From Antedon mediterranea (Eukaryota; Echinodermata; Crinoidea; Comatulida; Antedonidae): a DNA stretch of 64,000 bases. Every line of letters starts with the position of its first letter. Positions within the stretch are counted from its first letter, which is position 1. The DNA lies in contig NC_092670.1 in assembly GCF_964355755.1 (NCBI RefSeq), positions 31,917,795 through 31,981,794 of the forward strand, in the 5' to 3' direction. Both the position numbers and the translations under genes were made by a program. The notes under the pieces are model-generated. The model was not told where the DNA came from. It worked only from the letters and a program-made list of their open reading frames with translations, and searched no databases. Positions 46,601-58,089 of this stretch are shown here, piece after piece.

Positions 46601-49600
46601 AGAAAAGCTAGGCTAAAGGCATATAGTTGGCCAGGACAGGATTCTCCAGGCTCCTGAAACCCAATCTACCCAGGCAGGCCATAAAAAAAAAATTGGCTTG
46701 AGTTTTTTGTACTGTAGAATAATACGATCCCCACGGAAAATATTGTGTGTAAAGGTGGGTGTGGGGGATTTTAGGGGAGAGGTACAGTATACATTTGTTG
46801 TGCCCGGGGGGGGGGGGGTATCCCCTGTCGGGCAAAAAAATGTGTACAAAAAATTAATAAGGGCCAGCCATTTTTAATAAGGGCGACCATCTTTCAACTT
46901 CAACATAAATATTTGAGGAGAGCGATTTAAAATTTTTGCAAGGAGAGCGAATTGCTCTCCTCGGTGATTTGAGGAGAGCGATTTGTTGCTCTCCTGGGTT
47001 TTGCATACGTGATGCCCTGGAATCATATCAGATTTAGATCCCTCTTATGGAAATCTTTGACACAGTATAAAGGTATTTATACTGCTACCAATGCATTCTT
47101 AAACCATGGGGCATTACCACCTCTCCTCTCAGAATTCGCATTGTTAATTTATTTTTTTGGGTTTCTAACACCCCATTTAACTTACTCATGTTTGACCATG
47201 ATACTGTTACTCTCTAGACTGTGTAATCAAACCTTATCAAGGCAATCACCACAGCCCAGAGCAGGCCTAAGACTACTGGAGAATTATTACTCAATTGCCT
47301 ACCCAGGGGCAGTCATAAATATGCAAAAATGAGATTGATAAAGTTGTCTTGCTTACTGAAAAATATTACCTTTTTTCTAGATGTGTGCCCTTTATATTGC
47401 TCACCAGACTATCACATCATTGGTTGTGACTTAAAACAAGTAGCCAAGTTGACATCTTGTCTGGAGCATTGTGGCATAGATTGTCAACTTCCAACTTTAG
47501 TATTATCAGAATGTGTCATCACTTACATGGGTGCAAAAAGGTGAGTTTTCTTAATATCGTATTACAACTTATGATAAGGACACATCTGTACACAATAGCA
47601 AGGGCTGAAATGAACCAGTACACTAGGGTAATCTCTTAGGTTTTTTGAAGGATGCATGGGTTGTTTTATAGTGTACCCAAGCCAAATAATATGCATATTG
47701 GACCTCCTGTTTTAAGTCCATATCACAAATACCAATTGATGGTAGCATTCACCACTAAGGAAAGGCATGGTATTTTCGATGGAAAGGGTAAAGTTTAATA
47801 ATAAATGAAAGTTTCAATGCCTACTGGCTGATTAAGAAGACCAATATTTATTATCAAAATGGTTGTCGCAAGGCTGGTTCGTTTTGGGAGATTCCATTGT
47901 CAATAGAAAATCATTAATTTTGTATAAACCCTGAATTGTTTTACTTTTTATAGTTCAAATCCAGCTATTCAATGGATTGCAGAATCATTTCCTCATGCTA
48001 TGTTTGTAACATATGAGCAGATCTATCCCCATAATGCATTTGGTAAAGTAATGTAAGTACACTCCTAATATGGTCATGGTAACTATGACATTTCACCCTG
48101 TATTACTACTGTAAATAAAATGATTTGGTAATTCACCTATACCTCTTACATATCGCCTAGTATTAAGGGTCTTTCCGGTCAGTCACCAGCAAATCAAATC
48201 GAACGTCAATGTTTCCTTTACAACCAGCTATGCACATATAGATTGGCTAATAGCCGTGTGGATCGTTGAGTATATGAAACTGTGACTTTCAATTTGATTT
48301 GCCGATGCTGGACAGGAACCATTCCGGAACAGATGTGAAAGACCCTCAACTCCGGAATTTACACACATCAATACATACAAAAATACCAGATTCCCTGATG
48401 TATGTAAACTCTAGTTTTGCTAGGCGATGAAGTGAAGAATACAGAACAGATACATAACGTGTTTTTTATATTATGTTGTTTTACTGATAGCATATAGTTG
48501 TTTTTTCATAGGTGTAGCCATTTCAAAAAGATTGGTTCGCCATTGAAAAGTATAGAAAGGTATCCAACACCAGAACACCACAAACAGAGGTATTGTACAT
48601 TGGTAAGATAAACTGCTAAAGAATGCCAGTATTTCTTGTTCAGTTTGAAATCAAGATGTTAATTGTCGGAACATTAAGTTCTGATTTAATATGAATTCAC
48701 TAAATTGTGTTCATATCCGAAAGCAATTGCCTATCTAATAAAGCCTACCAGTGGCTGGTGTAAAGATATACAACAATTATTAAATAACAAATAGCTAAAA
48801 TTAAACTTACAAATTAAATTTACAGAGAGAAATGTCTTTTGTATATGGGTGTATAGTAGGCTGTTATTGATTACCAACATATATAACATTTAACAGCACA
48901 GTATGGCTATAATGTTTTTTATACATTTGTGACTTATAAATAGAAAATTTATTATGTGATAGATTTTAATTTGTCGCATCATCCTTGATTTTCAATGCCG
49001 TGGATTAGCATACACCTTGTATTCAAATAGAAACATTAATGCTGTGAATTGAGTATGGTATTTACCATGCTAATTCCAGCATTATGGCTATTAATAATTC
49101 ATGCATTCGTTTTCTTTATTTAGGAGTGCTAAGCCAGGCACATTTTCCCAGCGTTGCTAATTCTTTTTTTTCTTCATAGGGATGGGCTAGCAGTGTATGT
49201 ATTGATATGAATGAACTTTACTGCAATATTTTATCTCTAGAAGAAAAAAATAGAATTGAAGATTTAGAATTATTTGATGAATATGAGGCAAGTAATTTAA
49301 TTAATTTAAAGTATGGAGTTAGGGTAGCTTAGTGGTTAGGACACTTGACTATCAAACAAAAAAAAGAGTTCAATTTTGTCTGCGAAGTACTAAGGGGGAT
49401 AAGCCGGCTTGGAAATCAAATGGCCACAACACCACATAATACTAAGTGGTCAACTCATTACACTATATGAATGAATACAGGACTCACCTTTATTTGGAAA
49501 AACATTTGGAAAAGAAAATTTATCTACATTTGTCCCTCTAACTTGCATAAGTAAAAAATATGTCTACATGTTTCAAAATCTGCGTGTGTTTACAGTTTTT

Positions 49601-52600
49601 TGGGAGAATATGATTGGTTGGAAAGTTTAACATGTAACATTTTTATTTACAGGAGTTTCATGCTAAGTGTTCCCATTACATGATATGTTGTGCATTCAAT
49701 GGATCTTGTCAGGAGCTCAAGTCACAAATTAAATCAGGTTTGTACCTTTTGTATTCTGTTCTTCAAAAATGTAAAACCCAAAATGAATCGGTTATTATAT
49801 TACCTGAGATATTCCCATTTTATGAGGCATAAAATAGAAGGTTCGTAATTAAGAAATGTGTAAATAAGAAGGTTGACTGTACAGTACTGTATAAAAAATA
49901 GTTATTATTTATTTTTCAAACGTGTCAATTTTTAAAATTAAAATTATATTATTTTTTCAAAGAAAATTCATTAAGCAATAAAGAAGAAGTAAATTATGAA
50001 ACACCGTCCATACCTAGTTCAATCTATCCGTGTACTCCAGAGGGAGCAGTCAAACGATATGGCCACACAAGTTCATTTGTAGATGCAACTAAAATTGTCA
50101 TTTCTGGTGGGTTTGGAGTTACATCTAGCGGTCATACAAAGGTATCACAAGTCCATGTCTTGGACACTGAATCCAGAAACCTTACAGAGATTGAATGTGA
50201 AGATGCAGATGCAATAGGTTTGTATGTTTATTTTTGTTTGCAAGACATGCAATTATTTGTGGTTATCTAATCAGTTGCATACTATGAAAATATGAAACTA
50301 GCTTGCAGTTATCCTAACCCGTGACTAACAATAAGTTAATGATGTATTGCCCCTCCCCCCCCAAAAAAAAAAAAAAACATGAAAAATGAAGATTAACTAA
50401 ATTTGAACTCGTCACTACGGACGAGTTAGGTTATCCGCAGCGCAAAAGCCACGTGCACGTCATACGTTAGAATATTGCGCGCAAAATAGATGAGTGGAAA
50501 TAGATGAAAAATAGGCGTTGAGTCAAACAAATTGCAACAGTTTGTTTTTTTGCTGAAATATGCTCAACTATATGTAGATATTATCATATCCAAAATCTAC
50601 CCTGATCTGCCCATTATAAATTACCTAATTTGCATAAAATCAAAATGGCTGCCATTTTACAACTTTGATCCCAATTATCTCTTAAACCATAAAGAATTTG
50701 GTATAAGAATGTATTGAACACAAATATAAACATGACCCCAAAGATTCAGAATAATATATTTGATTTGTCTTTGGGGTCAAGGTCAAAGGTCATTCCAGTT
50801 TGACATCTAAATTATGCTAATTATCTCTTAATCCATTTGGTATTTTGAATAAGAATGTATAAGTACAAATATAAACATGACCCTTAAGATTCAGAATAGC
50901 ACATTTGATTTTTCATCTTACCCTGGGGTCACTGGGTCAAAGGTCACAATATAAAAAAATTCAAATTATCCTTTAAATCAATTTGCACAGTAGTCTTACT
51001 ACTACTAAAAGCATAGCATATACAGTACAGACATTGCAGCAGATTGATGTCTGCACACTGCGCCCACACCCCTCCCACCCAGAGATTACTAGGTCAATTT
51101 TGAAAAAATTGTTTATTTATAAATATTATAACTACTAAATTTACATAGTATCAGTAGGTCATTTACTTTATACCATACAGTATAGCTTATTTTGACATTT
51201 ACTTTTACATTTAGGCATACCTACTTTAGTAGACCTACGAAGCTTTATAACCTTACATTTCTGAAACATTGGTCACAAAAATGTCTAAATAATTCTTGGG
51301 TCGGACTCGATCGTCAATGGAGTTACTTTTTAAGATGTTTTTGCCATACTCTGGACAATTCTCGCTTCACTGAGAATTCAGTAAAATTACGTCAGAGTAG
51401 ACCAATAAACTTAGCTTTCTGATTTAGTAATTTAAATTATCATCTATAATTTTTTTTTAAATCAAATTATCTACAATTAAACTAAGCAACAACAGTTGCA
51501 AAGAACTAGTTTTGTTAAAGTATACTTTAGTAAGTATCACAATGACTTACTGTCTTACTGTATTCATTACTGTCTTACTGTATTCATTACTGTCTTACTG
51601 TATTCATTACTGTCTTACTGTATTCATTACTGTCTTACTGTATTCATTACTGTCTTACTGTATTCATTACTGTCTTACTGTATTCATTACTGTCTTACTG
51701 TATTCATTACTGTCTTACTGTATTCATTACTGTCTTACTGTATTCATTACTGTCTTACTGTATTCATTACTGTCTTACTGTATTCATTACTGTCTTACTG
51801 TATTCATTACTGTCTTACTGTATTCATTACTGTCTTACTGTATTCATTACTGTCTTACTGTATTCATTACTGTCTTACTGTATTCATTACTGTCTTACTG
51901 TATTCATTACATTCTCGATTGAAGCATCATTTTGCTAATAAAAGTATTAGTAAATACTGTTACTTAATCCTAATATATACTGATACTTTAAAATGTTTGT
52001 TTAGATAAATTTTAACATACACAAAGGGTATTTAAATATGAATACAAACTACACTTGTTTTTAATGGCTGGATTTTTTTTAATTTTCATCCATCTCAAAC
52101 TTTAGGGTGTTACGAAAGATTCTATTTTTTTTAATGTATCTTTATATTATTTTCTGTATTTGTGTCATTTGAGAGCAGAGGACTCGTTCTTATACTAAAG
52201 TAAACTATAGACACTTCGAAAGATTTTTAGTTCACAAAGTCTCTGTATTCTTAATACACAGAATATGTCATCTTTCACTACTGCACCCACTTTGGTTAGT
52301 ACAACTTAAAAGGGTCAGATTTTACTGTTTCAAGTGGTCGGTTACTGTTTGAACCACATGACCTCCATTTTCACAGTTACAAATTTTGTAAGGGTAAAGG
52401 TGTTTCGACACTTTCCCATAATTTAAGTTTAAACACTTCACACAACCAGCCAGGATTGACAGTTTTTGTGTGACATATTTTAGCATAGTGTACTATAATC
52501 TAAAAAATAAACCAAATATAATAAATGTAATTCCTTACAATTAAAACACCTTTCCTAATAGTCTGATCCTTGAAGTTAACTCAAATGAGCTTTTCAAAAT

Positions 52601-55600
52601 AGATATGATTTGTTCATAGGTACATCATCCAAATTGAAATGAATTCACTTCATAATTGGAGTATTTTATATGGTAAGATAATGACATTTATCTTGACCCA
52701 ATACAAATCAAATGCAAATCATAAGAACATATTATGTATATTTCTATTAAATACATTCTTGTTCAAAATACCTGATGTTTTGAGAGATAATTAGCATATT
52801 TCATATTGCATAACTAGATGACATTTGACTTTGACCCCATACAACTCAATTGCATCTTTCTGAATATTTTGGGTCATATTTATATTAAATACATTCTTGT
52901 TAAAAATACCTGATGTTTTGAGAGATAATTAGCATATTTTATATGGCATAATTAGATGACATTTGACTTTGACCCCATATACAACTCAATTGCATCATTC
53001 TGAATATTTTGGGTCATATTTATATTAAATACATTCTTGTTAAAAATACCTGATGTTTTGAGAGTTATTTTCAAATTTTATATAGTGTAATTAGATAACC
53101 TTTTGAATCTTGAACCCTAATACAACTCAATTACTGTACATTATTTTAAACCGTTAGGGTCATATTTAGGCCTATTTGTACTATAGTTAAACATTCTTAT
53201 TCTAAATACCTAATGGATTAAGAGATAATTAGCATATTTTAGAGGCCATACTGGAATGACCTTTGACCTTGACCCCAAAGACAAATCAAATATATTATTT
53301 TAAATCTTTAGGGTAACATTTATATTTGTACTTATACATTCTTATTCAAAATACCTAATGGATTAAGAGATAATTAGCATAATTTAGATGTCAAACTGGA
53401 ATGACCTTTGACCTTGACCCCAAAGACAAATCAAATATATTATTCTGAATCTTTGGGGTCATGTTTATATTTGTGTTCAATACATTCTTATACCAAATTC
53501 TTTATGGTTTAAGAGATAATTGGGATCAAAGTTGTAAAATGGCAGCCATTTTGATTTTATGCAAATTAGGTAATTTATAATGGGCAGATCAGGGTAGATT
53601 TTGGATATGATAATATCTACATATAGTTGAGCATGTTTCAGCAAAAAAACAAACTGTTGCAATTTGTTTGACTGAAAAGTCTATTTCCACTCATCTAAAA
53701 AAACGATTATGGCATTGGAAAAATGTTTGTGCGCTCTCTATTTTGCGTCACGTCTAAGTATATACGGTATAACACTATATTGTATACGTACTACATACAG
53801 TGCAGAATAGGTGAAAATAAGTGACCAAAGTTATTGACGCTTTTGAACATGATGACGTCATCACAATTTAAAAAATGGTGAATTATGCGAAAGATAATTG
53901 ATTGACCTAGACAACAATAAAAAAAATTGAGGGAATTGGAACACGGATAAAGGAGATGCGCTCTATTAAATGTGACGAGCTATGACGAAAGAGTCAAAAA
54001 TCCTATATTTCATATTCGAGTGGCCATACGATGACGTCACAATGTCCGGTTAGCCATATCGATGCATGATTCGATATCTACAACTCATCGACTTCCAGAA
54101 TATGTAATTTTAAAAAAGTTCACCACGTAGTTTACAATCTATGACTGTTTAAAAAAAGGCATAATTTTGACGAATTTTTGAACTTTTTCATAAAAAACGT
54201 GCGCAAATTTTCAAATTCTACGTGCTCGTATGACATGATTTTAAGTCAAAATTGTTTGAAAGTTGGCAAAATTACTAGAGAAAGCTGAAAAAACAAAAAT
54301 CAAGCAAAAAAAGGATGTTTTTGACCTACGTGCGCACGCGCGCCCAAAAAAATTGCGCACGCGTGGGAATTTTTTTAATGTTTAGAATGACATGAAACGC
54401 TTAGAAAATTGATTAGAAGTTGATTTTTCGTATTTTGAAATTTTAAACGCGCGTGCGTGAATAATAAAGCTCTACTTCAATCTTATGAGCACCTACATGA
54501 TCGTGTTTATACCTATACTTAGAAAATACTTCTATAATTTTATTGATTCACAGAAATACTCAATTCAATACTTTTTTAAGTGAATCAAAATTTCATATCG
54601 AAATTATTTTTATATATTATAATCAATATTGTTTTTTTTTCTTAGATTGTCGAATGCATCACACCTTAACCAGACTAACCGACAACCAACTGCTTATTTT
54701 CGGTGGTAGAAAGTCTCCTGCGAAACCTTTAAATAACTCCTGCCTCTTTAGTATATTACCGGACGGCAAACGCTACTCATGTAAACCCCTTCAGTGTTCT
54801 GTAGAACCAGAAGCACGCTGGAGGCACTCGTCAACACTGATGAATATATCTGGAAGTAAACAGGTTGTTGTTTATGGCGGGAAGTCAACAAAAATAGTAT
54901 TTGGTGATTTGTGGTTAATGGATGTTGAAAGCAAAAAGTGGTCTGAAGTAAGCTATCCACATTTCACAAGAGTAATTGTTTACAAGACCACCTTTCTATG
55001 CACTGCAGAAAAAGTAACATGCAATTTAACATAGCCTACACTGGAAACTGGATGCTAAAAATCTATTATTAGCTATTTTAGAAAAGATTGTTTTAGTATT
55101 ACTATTAGTGGTGAAATTTGCCTGCCGATCAGTTTGGGTGCCCATAAGAATCGCAAAAGCTAGGCCTTGTTAGTCTCTTGTTTTAAAAGCCTACTTCAGC
55201 AAAAATGATGGCTACGGGCTTGTAGTTAGGGTCATATGGCATCAAATAGTGTGAAACCTGCATTGGCCTAACTATTTTAGTCTTTGCATTTTGTAGGTGG
55301 TATTACCCCAGCCTAGGCCAACTCCAAGGCACTCGCAATCATGCTGTGTGTGGGGTAGTCAACTCTTAATAACTGGGGGTTTAGATAGTAATGAAGATCC
55401 AGTTGGTGTTATAGCATTGGTCAACACTGTTGATTGGACTTGGAGTACATTGAAGACATCTCAGGTGATTCAACCAAGGTAATTACCCAGTCAGCATTAG
55501 CCAATTGAGTTCTGTTTTTCTATTCAGCCTGTTTTTTCTTTCTGGCAACAATCTAAAATGCTACTAGTTTCAGACGACAACTTTGATTTCCTTTAAAGCT

Positions 55601-57629
55601 CAGGTACAGGCATGAATTTTAAATATAATATTTGGTTAATTGTACATAAATCAAGTATTTGTAACAGAAATCGAGACGAAAAAACATGAATTTCCCTTAA
55701 TATGGTCAAATACAAAATTTGGCAAAATTCTTCCATAAAAACCAGGAAGACTTTTTTTCAGTAGTTAGGTAGTTAACCTAATGTAATAACATGTCTGGTG
55801 ACTCCCTAGACGGTGAAAAAAGATGGTGGATATACGGTGGATAATTTTTGCTATAGCATGAAAATAAAAATCTGAAGTTGAATAAAAATATCAGAAATGT
55901 AATATTCAAGTTATATTACCTATATTTAGTCATCTGATAACATTTTTTACCACACCATTTATTTTTCATAGCTTTTTAAAATGCCTCTCTATTTACAAAA
56001 TTTGTGTACAAAAGAATAGAGATTTTACTGTGTAATTTGAACTATCCCCCCACTGATAAGAAAGTGCTTATTTTCAACAAGCTCGTGTAACACAAATAAA
56101 ATCCCAAAAATTATGAAACATAGGGGAAACTATAGATCGATAATTATTGGAATGTATGATCAATAGAAATTTTTTGCCCGCACCTGGCCTTTAAAGTTGT
56201 TAAGTATATACCCTTCCCATTTATGTGGTGTTATAACTTGGGGTCAAAGATCAAGATAACTTGGTCAATAGTAAAAGTAGCTAAGTTTTTGGGTGAAGGT
56301 CACAAAATTCATCCAACTGGATTCTCTTTTTTCCTGCTTTTTTTTCTGGTTTTATTTATTTTTTATAATTTTAAGCATATACTGTAATGTTTATACTATA
56401 ATTTTTTGCCTTTTTTATATTGAATTAATTTAAACAAATGTTTGGTGTCGTGTACATTTTGCTTTAGATTTTCCACAATTGTTTCCATCTTGTTTATAGT
56501 GTAACCTCGTATATATTTGATGCTGAAATGCCAACTGTTTGGATTATTTCTGATTTGTTATAATTACTTCCTAGGTATTCACATACCAGTCATGTTGTCA
56601 ATGACCAGTTACTACTTGTTGGTGGTGTGGGCTTATCTCCAGTAACGTTTGGTGTAACCTCAATAAATCTTCTAAATGGATTAGTCCTTAACTACTCATT
56701 ATCGGTAAGTGTTTTACATTGTAACTGAAATCTATGGACAATATAGCAAGTTAATTTCTGTTCTTCATATTTCCTTTATGCGTTCAGGTGCAGCTACACA
56801 CATAACTTTAAAACCCTAAAAAGGAGCTTGTCAATTCATTATAAAAGAGTTTAAGGTATCATGTCAACACTATTCGACTGTAATAAGGCTATACATACAT
56901 TTTTTCACTGCAATTTAGTTCGTTTCCTTCAAAGTAAAAAGCAATCATTGCAATAATAATTAATACACAAAACAACCTTATATAATAAATGCATAGACAG
57001 GTTAAAGATGTATTGTCCCCTGACAAAAGAAATTATTGAAATATGCCATTTTAATGTAACATAATAGATATTCACTTTGACCAAAAATGAGATAAAAAAA
57101 AAGGTATTTACCTGACAAAATTGTAATTTTAAGAAAAAAATAGTCAAATTCCCTGCCAGCCAATGGATTTTCGGTTGAATTTAACCATTTATTTTGTCAT
57201 TTTAGAAATGAAAACATTATTTTTTTGTTTTTTTTTCTACAGAATTAATAAACTTTTTAAAACTACAAAATAACCTATTCAAAGTTTAATTTAATTTTAA
57301 TTTTTCATGTTTTTGAGGGACAATACATCTTAAAATGATAAACAAAATGTAGTTACTGCAATTTTACTGCAGTAACTACATTTTGTTTGACTTTGATAGT
57401 AAAAGAATTGCAAAATCTAGACAATTGTACTCATATCGTGGTAAAATGTTCTTTCTTACAGACTGATGCGAGTCCTGAAAAACCTATTATGCTTTTTAAG
57501 TTCACAAGTGAGTTTTTAAAGGATGAAAACAAACTTGTAGTGTTCGGTGGCGGTGGAAATTGCTTCTCCTTTGGTACACACTTTAATGCAACACCTATCT
57601 GTTTAGATATTAGCAACATTGTGTCTTGA
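43631..57629 (+). CDS. LCMT2: tRNA wybutosine-synthesizing protein 4 (LCMT2/TYW4), 676 aa
   Basis: Thirteen coding exons: 43631-43678, 44481-44684, 45436-45634, 47381-47540, 47954-48052, 48512-48602, 49180-49287, 49653-49737, 49963-50217, 54646-54947, 55297-55478, 56575-56704, 57462-57629 (2031 nt with stop). Residues 17 to about 330 are a leucine-carboxyl-methyltransferase-like SAM domain: VQGTNDSSIVSK, RGYYVRA, the SAM-binding LGAGFDSAYFRL (88-99), VEVDFPD, LSECVITYM, TYEQIYPHNAFG, FDEYEEFH. From about 363 a kelch-type beta-propeller follows (RYGHTSSF, LLIFGGR, WRHSSTLM, RYSHTSH, LLLVGG), ending in VFGGGGNCFSFGT. The length fits vertebrate LCMT2 (about 690 aa). The enzyme methylates and methoxycarbonylates the side chain of wybutosine at tRNA-Phe position 37, the last steps of that pathway. 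Intron 7 has a GC donor (GAG|GCAAGT). No neighbour is functionally related. Confidence 0.93.
44110..44290 (+). mobile_element. tRNA-derived SINE copy in LCMT2 intron 1
   Basis: GTAGCTGAGCGGTTATGACA supplies an A-box-like region and GGTTTGAGGCTC a B-box-like one, followed by CTCATGTGCACTTTAAAGAA, the same body word as in the copy at 5703-5945. The 3' limit is uncertain and may reach about 44400. Confidence 0.6.
44785..44912. mobile_element. MITE-like inverted repeat in LCMT2 intron 2
   Basis: The right end TGTGATAGTGTAGACAAAGC plus TTTAG, and internal GTGTGCCCAAATATGGCAGT mirrored by TCCATATATGGGCACATCGC, match the family at 10690-10857. The left terminus is eroded. Confidence 0.65.
44958..45023. 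repeat. Hairpin, 21-bp arms
   Basis: TAATGAAAGGGAAACCATGA and its inverted copy TCATGGCTTCCCTTTCATTA (one mismatch) are separated by 24 bases. Lies in LCMT2 intron 2, a few dozen bases after the MITE. Confidence 0.75.
45711..47019. mobile_element. 1.3-kb TIR element with 6-bp TSD in LCMT2 intron 3
   Basis: Ends CAGGGCATCA and TGATGCCCTG are perfect 10-bp inverted repeats, flanked on both sides by GAATCA (45705-45710 and 47020-47025). Subterminal GGAGCGC, GCGCTCC, GGAGAGC and GCTCTCC words recur near both ends, as expected for transposase-binding repeats. No transposase frame is visible. It occupies most of the intron between LCMT2 coding exons 3 and 4, so it must be spliced out. Confidence 0.75.
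48165..48348. mobile_element. Short MITE-like inverted repeat in LCMT2 intron 5
   Basis: Left TAAGGGTCTTTCCGGTCAGT with GCAAATCAAATCGAA pairs with the inverted right end (GAGGGTCTTTCACATCTG and GGCAAATCAAATTGAA in reverse complement). Length about 184 bp, arms diverged. It starts with RAGGGT-type bases like the element at 41177-41775, but the rest differs. Confidence 0.55.
49321..49440 (+). mobile_element. SINE-like copy in LCMT2 intron 7
   Basis: GGGTAGCTTAGTGGTTAGGA is a tRNA-like 5' end with an A box, followed by GAGTTCAATTTTGTC, a degraded B box. It lies a few dozen bases after the GC splice donor of the seventh coding exon. Confidence 0.6.
50490..53697. repeat. 3.2-kb foldback structure in LCMT2 intron 9
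   Basis: The left arm (from about 50490) and the right arm (to about 53697) are long, nearly identical inverted copies. The 61-codon frames at 50532-50717 plus and 53477-53662 minus differ by one residue. Both arms continue as degenerate tandem units of roughly 110-130 bp around CAAAGACAAATCAAATATAT and AGAGATAATTAGCATA: about two units on the left and five or six on the right (52690-53520). The middle contains the 20-bp array at 51551-51910. It is non-coding; the frames are by-products of the repeat. Probably a foldback-type transposon. Confidence 0.8.
51551..51910. repeat. 20-bp tandem repeat, 18 perfect copies
   Basis: The unit TGTCTTACTGTATTCATTAC is repeated 18 times without a single difference over 360 bases. 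The open frames across it are artefacts of the repeat. Confidence 0.97.
53830..54500. other. CG-rich, unidentified repeat-like segment in LCMT2 intron 9
   Basis: Next to the foldback structure. It contains TGACGTCATCAC, GATGACGTCACAATG and clusters such as ACGTGCGCACGCGCGCCC and TTGCGCACGCGTGGG in otherwise AT-rich DNA. It looks like transposable-element sequence, but I could not find its ends or a family. Confidence 0.4.
57340..57388. repeat. Perfect hairpin, 21-bp arms, in last LCMT2 intron
   Basis: AAACAAAATGTAGTTACTGC plus A, a 7-base loop (ATTTTAC), and the exact reverse complement, ending 73 bases before the last coding exon. Confidence 0.9.
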
Positions 57630-57779
57630 CATTGATGTTATGGTAATTGATGAAACCTTATTAAGTATGACAAATATCATTTCAAGCTGTACTAGCTACA
57701 TGAGTGAAAAATGTAATGTGATTATTATTATTTAATATTATTGAATTTTGAATATTTTCATGAGATGAAAGATCAACTT

Positions 57780-58080
57780 TTCAATCAATCGTTCGATTTA
57801 TATAGCACCATTCCAACATTCATTGCTCATGGCGCTGTAGAAAAAAATCAGAAAAGGTGAGTTTTGAGTACTGACTTAAAGTGACTCAATAGTGATGTGT
57901 GTTTAATGTATAAGGGTATGTGGTTCCAGAGCCTAAGTCCAGCAATACTGAAAGTCCGATCTCCCCAACTATGTTTGCTCCTCGGAATGTCCTGTAGCAC
58001 CTGATGACTAGATCTTAGTTCTCGCTTTCCCTTCTTGACTGTCAACAATTCTGAGAGATATTTTAGTCTCGTTCGTTTTT
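57780..58080 (-). mobile_element. LINE 3' end fragment
   Basis: The minus-strand frame ending at 57848 reads WGDRTFSIAGLRLWNHIP, then FKSVLKTHLF and a stop. This is the standard C-terminal pattern of CR1/L2-type ORF2 proteins (GDR.FS..G..LWN.LP, FK..LKT.LF). The 3' UTR contains a TATATAGCACC-like word in complement. It is heavily 5'-truncated and starts within about 200 bases of the LCMT2 stop codon. Confidence 0.7.
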
Positions 58081-58089
58081 TAATGTTAA

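Noticed and set aside
50532-50717. 61-codon frame found again inverted at 53477-53662
   Set aside because: Conservation is explained by the inverted repeat arms, not by selection on protein.
51496-52008. 170-codon frame rich in YCIHYCLTVFITVLL repeats
   Set aside because: Translation of a perfect 20-bp tandem repeat, open in more than one frame; no start context or unique domain.
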